64,000 bases of DNA, taken from positions 28,256,825-28,320,824 of the forward strand of contig NC_068974.1 in the NCBI RefSeq assembly GCF_016808095.1. Direction: 5' to 3'. Positions 10,610-22,689 of this stretch are shown in pieces. A program made the translations under genes and the position numbers. A model generated the notes under the pieces. The model was not told the origin of the DNA and ran no database searches. It saw only the letters and a list, made by a program, of their open reading frames with translations. How positions within the stretch are numbered: the stretch's first letter is position 1; each line of letters opens with the position of its first letter. Source of the DNA: Vigna angularis (lineage: Eukaryota > Streptophyta > Magnoliopsida > Fabales > Fabaceae).

Positions 10610-11185
10610 TGATTTATTGATATTTGGTGACTTTTTTTCAAAAAATAGCTTTTTACTTATTTTTATCTTAATTCGATTTTTAATTATGAAAAATAGATGT
10701 AATTAGACTCTTGCCATTAAATTAGCGAAACAATGTTAAATTAAATTTATAGTCACGTGACATGTTGATGTGGTTTATTTAAATGACGTGACATAGTAAG
10801 AATAATTTTAGGTGGGACACATGATGACACGTCACCATCATCCTCAGCTCCATTTTCTTTATCAGAATCAAACCGTAGGTAACCATTGAAACCATCACAA
10901 TATCGTCAACCACCACAGGCCTCCTCGCACAAACTCACCTGTAGTAAAATACATATTCATCACACCACCAAAAGCGGAGCAATCTTGCACCACAAAGACG
11001 ACACACATCTGAAGCCACATCATTTAAATAAGTCATGTCAACATGCCACGTCAACATAAATTTAACGTCCTTCAACCAATTTAATGGCAGAAGTCTAATT
11101 GCATCAACTTTTTTTCACAATTAGAGACTCAATTGAAACAAAAAAATAAGTAAGGAATCAATTTGAGAAAAATCACCAGAAATAT
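10610..11185. mobile_element. Non-autonomous TIR element, MULE-like
   Basis: Long imperfect inverted repeats of about 160 bp. On the left: GATGTAATTAGACTCTTGCC and ACATGTTGATGTGGTTTATT. On the right, complemented: GATGCAATTAGACTTCTGCC and GCATGTTGACATGACTTATT. The ends share a GGTGA/TCACC motif near 10627 and 11178. The core of about 240 bp has no clear coding. A TSD is not resolved. Confidence 0.62.
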
Positions 11186-12584
11186 CGTATAATTAAACTT
11201 TTAATATTCTATAACTTTAAAATACCTTAAAATAGGATAACAATATTTGTTGGAGATGGATTAAAAAATTTATAATATATATACATATATATTTTGTGTG
11301 TTTTTTTCTCGAGGATTTAGTATTAGTTAATTTTTTATTGTTGTTCACGATTAAATTGATTTGATGTAAGTTCTTTTTCAAAGCATTAACAAACTCTCAT
11401 TTTTTTCAATTTAACTTGGATTTTCATATTTTAGTGTTGATGAAATGGATTAATTTGACGTAAAAGTTATTAATTTTTTGAACTAATTTCACCCAATTAC
11501 TTAATGAATTTGATCTCTTTTATACTTTGGTTTCAATGAGAATCTCGTGCATAACAAGTTCATATTTTTTTTCTTTTAGTTTTTTTATATTGATGGACAT
11601 GGAAACAAAGTAACAATGGATGAAGTGTAATGTAAAGATGGTAAAACTCAAAGGGCTAAATGTGATGATAGGAGAAATTGTAATAAAATTACAAGAACAC
11701 TAATTGTGAAAGGTAAATTATCAAGGAAAGTAAAGGAATTTGTAACATGATTCAACGAAAGTAATGACCTAAATTGCAACAATCAAGATTGGATTAATCA
11801 TTTTTTCTGTTTGTTGCATTTCTCAGAATATGTGTATTGTTTCACAATGTCACTCATGTACAAAATAAATGTTTTATATTTTCTAACTCTCCATGGACAA
11901 CAACAAGATTTGAATTCAAAATTTGAACAAGTTACATGCTAACCCTATAATTGTCCTAAATCTACCCTTAGCAATTTTGGAGTCCACGTGACTTGAGTAG
12001 ATGATATCCAGTAAGTTTTTCGAGTAGTTGTTGCTTTGTTCGTAATTGTTGTTTTATTTGTCTCATCGATCTACTTCTTGGTTTCGATCGATTATTGTCC
12101 TATGATTTTCTTTCCCCCTTGATCAACGTTCTAACATAGAGTAAATAACTTGCTTTGATTCCCTAATCGGGCGTAAATAATACTCTTCAATTCCCTAACC
12201 GAGGTAAATAGTTGGCTTCTAATGAGTTACATGCTCGTCTTATGACATCCATCTCATAAACAAACATTTCATTAAATTGACTCTCACACACCCATCTCTA
12301 TAGATTATAATCATCTCTAGTTTTCAACTAGTGAAGTTTGGAAAGCAAGAAACAAATCCTTGATATACTTGAAGGTGTTATTACCCTTCACTTACATCAT
12401 CTTTGTAAAATATTATACGTTGTGACCCTTTGTTTCTCATCCTTCATAAGGTTTGACTTTTGATCGATTGAGTGACATAAGACTTGATCTTTGATTGATT
12501 ATACATAAATTAATTCACTAGCCTTTGGTTTTATATTAACTCTTACTATCTTAAATAATTTCTTCCTATTTCTTAACACCCTTG

Positions 12585-12623
<39 letters not shown>

Positions 12624-12679
12624 ATTCAAATATTAAAATGATATAAATTAAACTTAACATATTAAGATTTATTATAATA
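11186..12679. other. AT-rich spacer
   Basis: No gene or element recognised, apart from a (TA)n tract at 12588-12621. Confidence 0.6.
12588..12621. repeat. (TA)n microsatellite
   Basis: About 17 TA units. Confidence 0.96.
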
Positions 12680-12688
12680 TTTATTATT

Positions 12689-12851
12689 GGTTTAAACCCT
12701 CGGATGGTCCTCGTATTTGTATGGGAATCTCAAGTAGGTCCTCATATTTCCAACTGTCCCAATTGGGTCTATATATTTGCAAAATATCTCAATTGGGTCC
12801 AAATATTTGTAAAATTGAGCCAATTTTTCCCTAACCGTTAAGTTGTCACAA
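12689..12851 (+). repeat. Left TIR of the F-box Pack-MULE
   Basis: 163 bp, inverted partner of 13923-14085, about 97% identical by eye. Confidence 0.95.

Positions 12852-12885
<34 letters not shown>
12852..12885. repeat. Homopolymer run of 34 G
   Basis: Lies exactly at the inner edge of the left TIR. The right TIR has no matching C run, so it arose after or during capture. Its length may be imprecise because of sequencing error. Confidence 0.9.
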
Positions 12886-12886
<1 letters not shown>

Positions 12887-13613
12887 ATGGCCTGCACTCA
12901 GAAAAACCACAAAGAACCAATTTGGAAAACCCTTCGAACCCCAAATCGCCACTGCCTCATGATCCTCGCCGTCATCCCCTTTGCAAAACCCTTTCCCATG
13001 AAAGAAGGAAAGTGAGAGTTACTAATGGGATTGAGAGTGGTGTGTTCTTTGAAGCTGCCTTCTAGAAAAGCTGATTGTGTTTTGGAGAGTCTGAGTTTCT
13101 TCCTTGTTGACCCATTTCGTCTTCTTCGCTGTCACCTTAAAAAAACTTTCTACTATTTTTGCAAAAAGACGACACTGCATTGTTGTTGGGGGACGAAATT
13201 GTCGCCCTGATCCTTGTATTGTTTTTCCTTTCTGAATTTGGTTTGGTTCTTCTCTTCCAATTCTTAAGTCCAAAAACTGAGAAATAAGTGGTCAATGGAA
13301 ATAAAATAACCAATCACACAAGTGGCTTCCAACAGTGACCACAACCTTCTGTGTAAATTGAGAAATAAACTTTCATTAACAAAAAAACAACATCATGAAC
13401 ATTGTGTCTATTTAGTGGTATTCAAATGAAAGACACAAACAATGAATGGATTTGTTTGTTTGCAGGAAAATTGAAATGGAAACCCAGATCCCGATTTTGT
13501 GCAAGGAAGCAACAGATAGATAGATCTAGAGATAGGAGAGGTGAAAGTGAGATTGTCTCAACTTTCTTCTCTGTGACACCTTTGTGTAAAATAGGTTTTC
13601 CCCTTCTTCATCA

Positions 13614-13791
13614 ATGTCTTCTTCCCAGACTAGTGCATTCTTTACCAAGATATAATCATGGAAATTTTGTCGTGGCTTCCGGTGAAAGATCTCCTGCGAT
13701 TCAAGTGCGTTTCAAAGGGGTGGAACCAACTTGTCTCTGATTCTGCATTTCTGAAACTTTACCTTCAAAGGTCCTCAAAAAACACTCACAG
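13614..13791 (+). pseudogene. Captured F-box protein first exon
   Basis: The frame from ATG 13614 starts MSSSQTSAFFTK. After a 1-bp loss near 13649-13651 it continues in the next frame as DIIMEILSWLPVKDLLRFKC, then VSKGWNQLVSDSAFLKLYLQ and RSSKNTHR. This is an N-terminal F-box, the motif by which SCF ubiquitin-ligase receptors bind SKP1. The exon stops at a consensus splice donor (CAG/GTATAT at 13791/13792), and the substrate-binding C-terminal half is absent. A 5' leader with a possible splice acceptor (TTTGTTTGCAG near 13465) was captured with it. Without its downstream exons, and with the frameshift, it is not a functional F-box gene. Confidence 0.85.
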
Positions 13792-13922
13792 GTATATGAT
13801 TCCCCTTTTGCATAACTTTTCTATTTTTTTTAATTTATTAAATTCCATGTCATCACTGGCAGCATATTTTTTTAATAAAATATCCACCTCAGCATATCCA
13901 CCTCAGCACATTTTAATGTCGT

Positions 13923-14085
13923 TTGTGACAACTTAACGGTTAGGGCAAAATTGGCTCAATTTTACAAATATTTGGACCCAATTGAGATATTTTGCAAATA
14001 TATAGACCCAATTGAGACAATTGGAAATATGAGGACCCACTTGAGATTCCCATACAAATACGAGGACCATCCGAGGGTTTAAACC
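13923..14085 (-). repeat. Right TIR of the F-box Pack-MULE
   Basis: Inverted partner of 12689-12851, followed by the TSD TTTATTATT. Confidence 0.95.
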
Positions 14086-15289
14086 TTTATTATTTATTAA
14101 ACATGTTGTATCATTTGTCATACTACAATTGGATTATCTACAAATATTCACTAGTGCAAAAAAAGCTTTTAACGTCTGTTATTTTGGGCTTTTTACGTCT
14201 GATCCCGACCTGACGTCTATTCAGGTGACGTTGATGGGACGTTGGATCCCAGATCGACGTCTATATAGACGTCTGATTGGGGGTGGCAGTAGACGTCTAA
14301 GACCCTGGCGCGAGCTCAGCTTCTACAATCCATTGGACGTCTGTGTGTGCACTGACAAACATATATAAACATCTGACATGACATTAACAGACATCTGCCG
14401 AGTGTTTTTTTTTTTTAAATTATTTATTCTTACAATAAAACCATAATATATATGCGTTTCAACTAAACAAAGTTCTAAATAATTTAAGAAACAATCCAAA
14501 ACATAAACTATCAAAAGTTAAACTTAAACTAAATGTAATTAATGTTCAACAACAAATAGAAGTCTTCCTAGGTCCACCTTTGCATAAGAAGATAAGTTGT
14601 TCACTCATGTCTTATATGCTTAATTGCGTCCTCTGGTATAAGAGATGTACTCTTGGAAAATGAAGAAAGATTCATTATGTTTTCATATATGTTCAAAGAT
14701 GAATTTGATTTGTAATGTATTGAAGGTAAACATCATTACCTCATTCCAGTCATCTATAATGGCAGCTCGAATGATGGTCTTAATCCAAGACATCACATAG
14801 TAGCCACATTCCCATGAATCTAGCTGTTTGTTACACTAAAATGACAAACTAAATAGTCAAGCATTTAGATCATTCAATAACATAGAAAATGAATTACAAC
14901 TATAAATGACTTACAACCTTTGGATACAGGATTTGAACTAGCTAACCTTGGGATTTACCCATAACTCTATTTACATTGAAAACACAAGGTAATATTAATA
15001 TAACTATATTTATCATAAAAATTGAAGGTCAACATGAATTTGAAATATAAAAAGAGAAACACTTACCCTTGAAGCATGTTTCTCAAGTCAGTTTTCATCT
15101 TCGTGTGCAGCGAACAAAACCATGTAATTGTACATTGTCTAGGAATGATGACCATTAGTTGCTAGTGAGACCTATCATGAATCATAAATAGTTAGTAAAC
15201 TAATTAAGTTTTACATAAAACAACCCATACTCATCAATGTATGACACAAGGCATACTTTTTTCATACAAGGTATACTTCTCTATTTGAC

Positions 15290-15830
15290 TCAGTCATCCA
15301 TGTTTGCAAATATTTGACTCAACAACTCCAACAAATCTTTGAAACTTCTTTTCAGTCCATTCATTCCTTTGTTTTAAACTAAACAACTCCAAAGTTGCAG
15401 ACATACGTGTAAAGTTGGAGCATCCTGGGAACAACGATTGCTCTGAATCATGTATAAGAGAATCATACAAATTAGCTCTTCCAAAATTATCTTCACCAAC
15501 ATCACGTATCATGTCCTCTAAATGATCACTCAACCATTCTTCCACATAATTCGTTCCTCGTGACGTGGTAGGCTAGTCCAGTACTTCTCCATGTCAAGTC
15601 CAAATGTTATAAGTTCTCATTATGCCGAACATGAATAGATGGTCACGCATATTGCCTAAGTCTTGGAGTGTTTGATTGAGACAACGAACACAAGGACAAA
15701 AATATGTCCCGTTCACAAACTTTTCATTTTGTTCAACATATTGCAAAAACTCTGAAACACCCTTCTCATATTCTTCACTGATGCGACGTTCATTCATCCA
15801 GCTTCGATCTATACTAACTTCGTAACATAC
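15290..15830 (-). pseudogene. CACTA (TNP2-family) transposase N-terminal remnant
   Basis: Minus-strand translation gives RSWMNERRISEEYEKGVSEF, FVNGTYFCPCVRCLNQ and MRDHLFMFGI. After a frameshift near 15590 it continues TTSRGTNYVEEWLSDHLEDM, then IRDVGEDNFGRANLYDSL and FPGCSNFTRMSATLELFSLK. This is the transposase-associated N-terminal domain (a Cys-rich zinc-binding fold) plus the following linker of CACTA transposases. It is oriented away from the right TIR, as expected for the 5' part of the gene. The catalytic DDE domain is missing. Confidence 0.87.
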
Positions 15831-16262
15831 TTCATCAGTTTAAATTTTTTAACTCTCACGCCCTACCCATTCAGAAAAATTATTTTTCATAATTTGCTAA
15901 GACACGTGCAAAGATGTCTAACATGATAAATTTGATAAGATTTCGACAACATTTCACATTGGTCTCCGAAATACACGAAATGAGAGTAATCAAGGATGAA
16001 CACAATCAAATATACATCTGGAGAACAACACAAATAATCTGAACCGAAATTTTATCAATCTTATCCATAAACTCCAACGTATATTTTATAACAAATTATG
16101 AAAAATAATTTTCCCAATTTGTTCAATCGAACAATTCAAAATTTAATACAAATGATTAAAAGATTAATCGTTTGTGTTAAATTTCAAACGGAAACTAAGT
16201 TTCACTCAATTTGATACTACTAATCTAACATACCAACCATAATAACACAACAAAACTTTATC

Positions 16263-16443
16263 ACATGCATATTCAAAAGCCAATAACATGCATACGCAAA
16301 AGTCAATAACATGCATACACAAAAGTCAATAACATGTATACATCCAAAAGCCAACAACATGTAAATCCAAAAGCCAATAACATGCATATCCAAATGCCAA
16401 AAACATGCATACCGAAAAGCCAATAACATGCATAGACAAAAAC
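16263..16443. repeat. Minisatellite of about 23 bp inside the CACTA
   Basis: About eight imperfect copies of ATGCATACACAAAAGCCAAT plus AAC. Confidence 0.88.
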
Positions 16444-16839
16444 TTTTAAACGAGAGGAGGAAGATGATGAACAATGCGTAACTGCCCGCGAGTTCGCGTT
16501 GCGGTAATAAAAAACATTTAGACGTCGGGGCCCCTCCCAAGAAAACGTCTATATGCATTGAAACGTCGGGGCCCCTCCCAAGCCGACGTTTAAAGCATTT
16601 GAAAATAGAAAATTTGACGGAGCCTTTAGGTGTCCAACATAAGGGGCCCCGACGTCTAAGGTCCATTTAGAAGTCGGGGTTGTCTAGTTGACGTTTAAGG
16701 GCAATGGAACAATCACTTTTTACCTACTTCTGTAGGCCATTTGGCGTCCGACATAGGGGCTCAGACGTCTAATTCGTATTTAGACGTCCGGGTGGCGGGG
16801 TCGGACGTCTAAATGATGAAAAAAAATGACTTTTGAGAT

Positions 16840-17060
16840 TCTGCATTTTGGCGTCAAATGGAGCTGTCTGATGTTTAAATAGACTATAGATGTTAGACAC
16901 CCCCCCCCCCCCCTCCCCCAACCCGGACGTCTAATAGGAATAAAAAATTCATTTTTTTTTTACTTTTACGTATCTTTTTGGCGTCCAACGGAGCTTTCTA
17001 ATGTCTAAATAGACTATAGACATCAGAACCCCCCCCCCCCCCCCCCCCTATCGGATGTCT
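16840..17060. repeat. Duplicated subterminal unit containing poly-C tracts
   Basis: A unit of about 131 bp (GGAGCT, AAATAGACTATAGA, then a C run) occurs twice. The C runs are 16900-16913 and 17029-17048. It belongs to the right subterminal region of the CACTA. Confidence 0.75.
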
Positions 17061-17168
17061 AAATACTCCTTTTAATTACAAAAATGCAACCGGTTATTTT
17101 TTACGTTGGATATTTGGGGGTCGGACATCTAAACGGTGACGTCAAAGGCCTTTTCTGCACTTGTGATT

Positions 17169-19794
17169 TATTACGAGGATAAATTAAATTTAAATTCCCT
17201 TTTAATAATACTTCTTATAAATCTACACAACTTATAATTATTTATAAGTAGGTTCACATTTTGGGAGAGAAAAAAAATAGAAAACCTAGAAGTTCATCCA
17301 TGGTCTATATTGACAAACTATAGTTTATACTCGGCCAACGTTAACAACGCTCTAATATTATGAAAAAATCACACAACACAACCACCATATAATTTTATAG
17401 CCACGATAAATCTTAGCATGAGTTAAGTACGTGTTATAGTTTTTCATTAAACAAAGGGTAACATAAGTAACATACCAATTTATTTTCTTAAAATTATGAA
17501 TTAAAATGCTGTCATGTAACACCATCAACCTTCTTGGTACTGATCTTATTCCTTGACCTAGGATTCAATTTTTTTTTCTCTTGATTATAAACTAAAAGGC
17601 ACGAGCTACCCGTTTTTCATGCATCCCGAAGAAGACAGTGACTGGGACAATAATTGTAACAATCTCTGATAATCATATGTTGGAGTTACCTTTTATTGTT
17701 TTATTTTATGGAAAAGATAGACCAAAGATCTTCCTTGATTCATGAGTGTGCAATTATTTATTTCATCAATTAGAAAATAATAATTTAGTACGTATGCAGA
17801 TGAGAAAAGTAGAAGAGACAAAATAGCAAGTGAGATTTAGTATAGTTATTACTTATCAAAATTAATTATTCCATTCAATTTGAAAATTAAAAAGAATATT
17901 ATTCCTTTTACAAGTTTGGGTTAACATAGGCAGAGTATCTAATAGTTTATAGTAATAGGAACAAAGCAATAAAAAAGATACAAAGAAAAGAAACCACACA
18001 AAATTTGACTATATAATCATTCAACAGGATATACCAAATAGATTCCACGCCAAAAAAATTTAAATAAACTCATATATAAAATATTAGAACACAATTTATT
18101 ATCTTAAACCTTAAAAATAATAAATTTCTGCTCAAACATTTTTAATTTTATTTAATATATGACTAAAACTTCACAACAAAAACAGTAAATAATATATATT
18201 AAAACTTTTACAACTAACAAATGCTTTATTAAATGGTTAGGCTTCTCTTGCATCGAATATGTTAAAGTAATAGTATTTTCTTTGAGTTTAATTTTCATAT
18301 ATTATTAGTATAAAGAGTTTTAGATAATGAATTGATTAGATTTCACTTTAAATATGATTATTAAATAATTATATCATATATAAAGGATGATTAAATAATA
18401 TTACAAGGTATCAAAGGCGTATGCATGAGCATATGAGCAATATATAGTGACTTTTAAATTATGTTAGTATCACATTCACTAGATATTTAGAATAATTATT
18501 CAATTTATGTTATTATATTAACCGGGACAAAGGTAATACCTAAATATTAATAAATTATAGTATTAGGCAATGTGATTGAAACCTCTTTTGGAGATAATTT
18601 CCTGTCTAAAAGAGTGCGAAATATTTTATAAATAATGTCATTTTCCTCTCTTGGTAATTAGGGACGTGTTTTTCTTGATAAAAACTCTTAAAGATTATTA
18701 AAATTATTCCAAAAAAGCAAAGGTACAAACTTTCTTTGGCACGAGCTAGACCTACATGCTATATATGAATAAGACGTTAGATTTTTTTACAGCAACATTA
18801 GATTTGTTTCTCTTGTTCTATAATGTAAGTAGGGAAACATCCATGAAGAAACCAAAGAACATAAAGAAAACGAGGGATTGTCATAAAGATGTCTCCACTA
18901 GCTAGATCGAGAAACATCGTACTCAGACACCCAAATACAGCCAAATAAAAAAATTGACGCATCAGAAAATGTAAAGGTGATATATTATAATTTTAGTGAG
19001 GGAAAAAATGTTTATGTTGCAAAAAATAAATGATATTTAATAAAGCTGTCCAATCTGACAGAGTTTAAGATGATATTATGAGGGCACACTTTGGAAGTTC
19101 TTAGCCATTTGGTATTGTTTGAAACAAAATTCGAGTTGAGTATTATTTTCAGTAAATGTTTAACAGAATGTAATTTTCTATGGAAGAAGAAAATTGTGGT
19201 TTGTAAAAATTGTAATTTATATAAAAAATCTCTAAACTTATTTATTTTTTATTACTTCTTTTAGTTTTCATTTTATTTTCTTTAAACGTGACTTGCCACA
19301 GTTATCAAAATTGTATCAATTTATCCAATTTTTAATTAGAGCAAATTTTTTCTTTAAATGTATATAATAAGTTTATTGAATCGATGCAAAATCGAAAAAA
19401 TATTACAATAATTATAACAAAAATGGATATAATATGTGTCTTGTAAACAAGTTGTTGAATGACATAATATATTGAACTTTTTAGATAATAAAGACTAATG
19501 TAATATGTCCTTAAATAAGTATTTAATTAGATTTTTCACTAGTTTTACATGAAGATCAACGTGAAAAAAAAAGAGTGACGAAACTCATGTAACAAGAACA
19601 AACTTTAATGTTAAGCATTTTTAGTCTTAGAATATTTTTAGTCTTTGTTTTTCTAAGGAAAACATTATTCGTATTGTTAATTATTTAGAAGAATGTTTTC
19701 TATATTATGTGTTATGAGATGTTACCTTTTTTTTAGGTAAACAATGGAGTGATTTTTTAAATTAATTTATTTAAACCTTTTTTTTCTAGCTATG
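17169..19794. other. AT-rich spacer
   Basis: Nothing coding or structured is recognised. Confidence 0.6.
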
Positions 19795-20110
19795 ATTAGT
19801 TTGTGTTTCAAATAATAATTAGGTTTAGTTAGAATTAATTATGTTTCAAATAACACTTAGGTCTAGTTAGAAGAAGTTAAAATCTAAACAATACTCGGTC
19901 TTTGGTAAAAGACTGATTACATTTTAGGTAAGAGTGACAACAATCCAAACAATACTAAGTTTTAACCAAGAGTGGTTGTTTTTCAAATAACACGTTAGTT
20001 TAGGCAAGAATAATTACGATCCTGATCTTAGTCAAAGAGTGATTGTGTATCCAAATGATACTTCGAATTATTTTAACTAGGAGTTGTTGTTCAAATAATC
20101 CTTGCTTGTA
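19795..20110. repeat. Degenerate tandem repeat
   Basis: Phrases such as TTTCAAATAACAC, TTTAGTTAGAA, CCAAACAATACT and AAGAGTGATTG recur at roughly 50-60 bp spacing. Heavily diverged. Origin unknown. Confidence 0.45.
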
Positions 20111-21445
20111 TTTTAAGAGATAGTTTAATTAATGGAACTTACTCAAGTTGACTGAGAACTAGATGTAATTAGGTGTATACAAATGACCTAGTATAAAAAC
20201 ACCAAGAGTTTCCTAACCTTTTTTTTATTACTAGTTATTTAATTGTGATTGATCTAAGAAGGAGAGTTTTAGGATAACAACTTATGTAACATCCATTTTT
20301 TCGCTTCCTAAAATCTATAATTAAAAAATCACATAATTTAAAATAAAACTACATTCCTATTTTATTAAAAATCTTAATAAAAAAATATTTTTTTACAAAC
20401 AAATTTTATTTAAAAGAAAAAACCTAAGACTAAAAAATTGTCCAAATATCTTCCATATTAACCACCCTCTTTCTCTAATGTTGTGTATCTTCCTCAACAC
20501 TTGTACTACCATATGCTCTTATATAAAATATGATTATTGCAGTTGGAATTCTCAACCACCAAAATAAAAAGGTAAACTAACATCATCAAGCAAAAACATC
20601 AATTTTGAAAATAAACTTATTTAATGTTTAAAACCTGAGACATTTTAAATATATATATATATATATATATAAATTTTCAATAAAAAATAAAAAACTTTAG
20701 TAACACACCATATAAAACACACGTGTTGTATCCAATGCAAAGATTTCATCTTACAGGTTCTCAACTACAACTCATGCATGTAGTTTACTAGCCATTCGCT
20801 CACCACTAAAGTCAAAATTCCTAACTACTCCCAAGTGCACTCTCTAAGAGACTCAATAGGCGAAGTTCACTAGTTAACCCATCGCACAAAGTTACCAAGA
20901 ACCCAAGATGTCACATCTTGCTGAGAACACACACACAAACATATCAATAATCATACTCTGCCTAAATATGTTTTCCTACACAACATCAATACATCGCCAA
21001 AATTCATTCACAAATAAGACAAAAAAAACAAGTTTTAAACAAATTAAAGCAATTAAAATAGTTAAAACAGCTAAACAGTTAAATTGTTAGATCTCTTATC
21101 TCTTACTCTTTACTTCTTCTTTCTTCCTTCTTCCTTGAATTGCCACCATTTCTATTTAAATTCTCCCTCTAAACATTGTTCTTCCTTATATTTATAAGTT
21201 TAATACCTCTAAGGAATAAACAATATTTTATTCCCAATTATTATTGTCTAGCAATAATATATAAGAATATCTTATAATATCTAACAATATCTCATAATGT
21301 ATTTTAATTTGTAACAATATCTAGTAATATTTTTTCTAGTTGAATAATTATTCATTAAATCTTATTTCGTGGAAAATAAATCCTTTAATTTATAACTAAC
21401 AAACCGACTTATTTTTTTACTTAAAATATTTAACCATATTTGCAT
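20111..21445. other. AT-rich spacer with a short (TA)n tract
   Basis: (TA)n at 20650-20672. No gene recognised. Confidence 0.55.
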
Positions 21446-21999
21446 ATTACTACAATAAAAAGTGTCAGTTGGTAAATTTTACCGAAGGATTTTTTATTCT
21501 GTCGATAATTATCAGAGGATTTTTCCATCGGTAAACCCCTCGATAATTACAAATTTTCAAAATCCATCGATAAATCGTCGATAAATATCTCGATCTGGTT
21601 CATCTTCTTCCCCGCTCTGCTTCTTCTTCTTTTTCTTTTAGGGTTTTTTAGATTCAACTTTAGGGGGTTTTTTCATACTACACATTCACCATTTTTAACA
21701 CATTAAGCACCTAAGAGAAAACATCAAATCCTAGCCCATGTCACCATTGTCGATTCACAGTGCTGCGAGGATGGCGCGATGTTTAAAGAAGACCAAAGAT
21801 TGCGCTTGATGCTGCAAAGGGGATTTGTTAGTGGTTGTTGCACGTTTTCTATGGTGGCTTCTAGTGCTCTTGGAGATGGTTGCTAACAGCTTACTACCTG
21901 TAAAGAGAAAGAAGAGATGGTGGTAATGGCTCATAGCATAAGAGCAAAGGGAAGAGAAAGAAGAAGAGCGGGAAGAAAAAGAAGAAGGGTATTATAGTA
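21446..21999. mobile_element. Possible small DNA transposon with CACTA-like subterminal motifs
   Basis: Begins ATTACTACAATAAAAAGTG. It contains inverted motifs such as ATTTTACCGAAGG and CCATCGGTAAA, and TCGATAATTATC/CTCGATAATTAC. The right end, complemented near 21998, reads ATTACTATAATACCCTTC. The terminal match is only about 12 bp and no TSD was found. Confidence 0.35.
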
Positions 22000-22685
22000 A
22001 TCTTTAATTTCTATCAATTAAATCATTTTTTATATATCAAATCGGTTGTATCTTAGATTAATTTTCACAAACTTTACTTTCAAATTCACTCTCCCTCACC
22101 TCCAAATCCTTTCTAAAAAACAAATTCACTCTTCCAATTCTATCAATTCACTCTCAAATTCCCTCAAATTCATCCATCATTTATCTCTCAAATCTGTCTT
22201 CTTAAACGAACACAACCAAAATCTTTTTAGATAGTCTATCTCTCAACTTGAAGTTGTGTTTGATGACCTTTCATTAACCATAATTTTTCAAAACAATTAT
22301 TAAAAAATTGTCTAGCAAGTATAACTTTTTATGTTAGAGTCTTTTAGACATAATTCAACTTTTCCTTCTTGTGTTTTAACCTTTTTCTCTTTTTCAAATT
22401 AAGTAGTGGTATTTTAACACTCTTTTGGAGTGTGCTCACTTAAGTTCTAGTTAGGGATTTAAGTGTGAGAAAAAAAATTTGTTGTTGATTCTCTCTCCTT
22501 TAAAGGAATGTCGCATATCTTCTCATGCTCCAACTTGAGAGAGGGGCATTCAATGTTGATTCTCTCTTTGAAAAAAAAAACTTATTTAAGTTGGATATCT
22601 CGCTCAAGAGACTCTTCTATATTTTAAAAATTTTATATTTAAGTAATTGATATGCTTATTGACATAACAATTAATAGGTGATATA
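22000..22685. other. Spacer, pyrimidine-rich on +
   Basis: No gene recognised. Confidence 0.5.
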
Positions 22686-22689
22686 TTGT

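Larger units (their letters stand above)
12689..14085 (+). mobile_element. Pack-MULE carrying an F-box gene fragment
   Basis: A 1397-bp element with 163-bp TIRs (12689-12851 and 13923-14085) that differ at only about four positions. It is flanked by a perfect 9-bp TSD, TTTATTATT, at 12680-12688 and 14086-14094. The TIR starts GGTTTAAACCCTCGGATGGT. There is no transposase. Inside are a 34-bp G run, a gene-like stretch at 12886-13610 of unknown origin, and an F-box first exon on +. The high TIR identity and intact TSD suggest a fairly recent insertion. Confidence 0.95.
14149..17165 (-). mobile_element. Internally deleted CACTA transposon
   Basis: The left end reads CACTAGTGCAAAAAAAGCTT at 14149. 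The right end, complemented from 17165, reads CACAAGTGCAGAAAAGGCCT. The 3-bp TSD is ATT at both flanks (14146-14148 and 17166-17168). Subterminal regions (about 14180-14345 and 16515-17150) are packed with TAGACGTC/GACGTCTA-type repeats. At 3017 bp it is much shorter than an autonomous CACTA and keeps only part of the TNP2-family gene. Confidence 0.93.

Noticed and set aside
13022..13273. Open frames on both strands inside the F-box Pack-MULE
   Set aside because: No recognisable protein family. Possibly captured untranslated or intronic DNA, but coding cannot be supported.
16220..16666. Minus-strand frame of 148 codons with Met-His-Leu-rich repeats
   Set aside because: Produced by the 23-bp minisatellite and subterminal repeats of the CACTA; not a gene.
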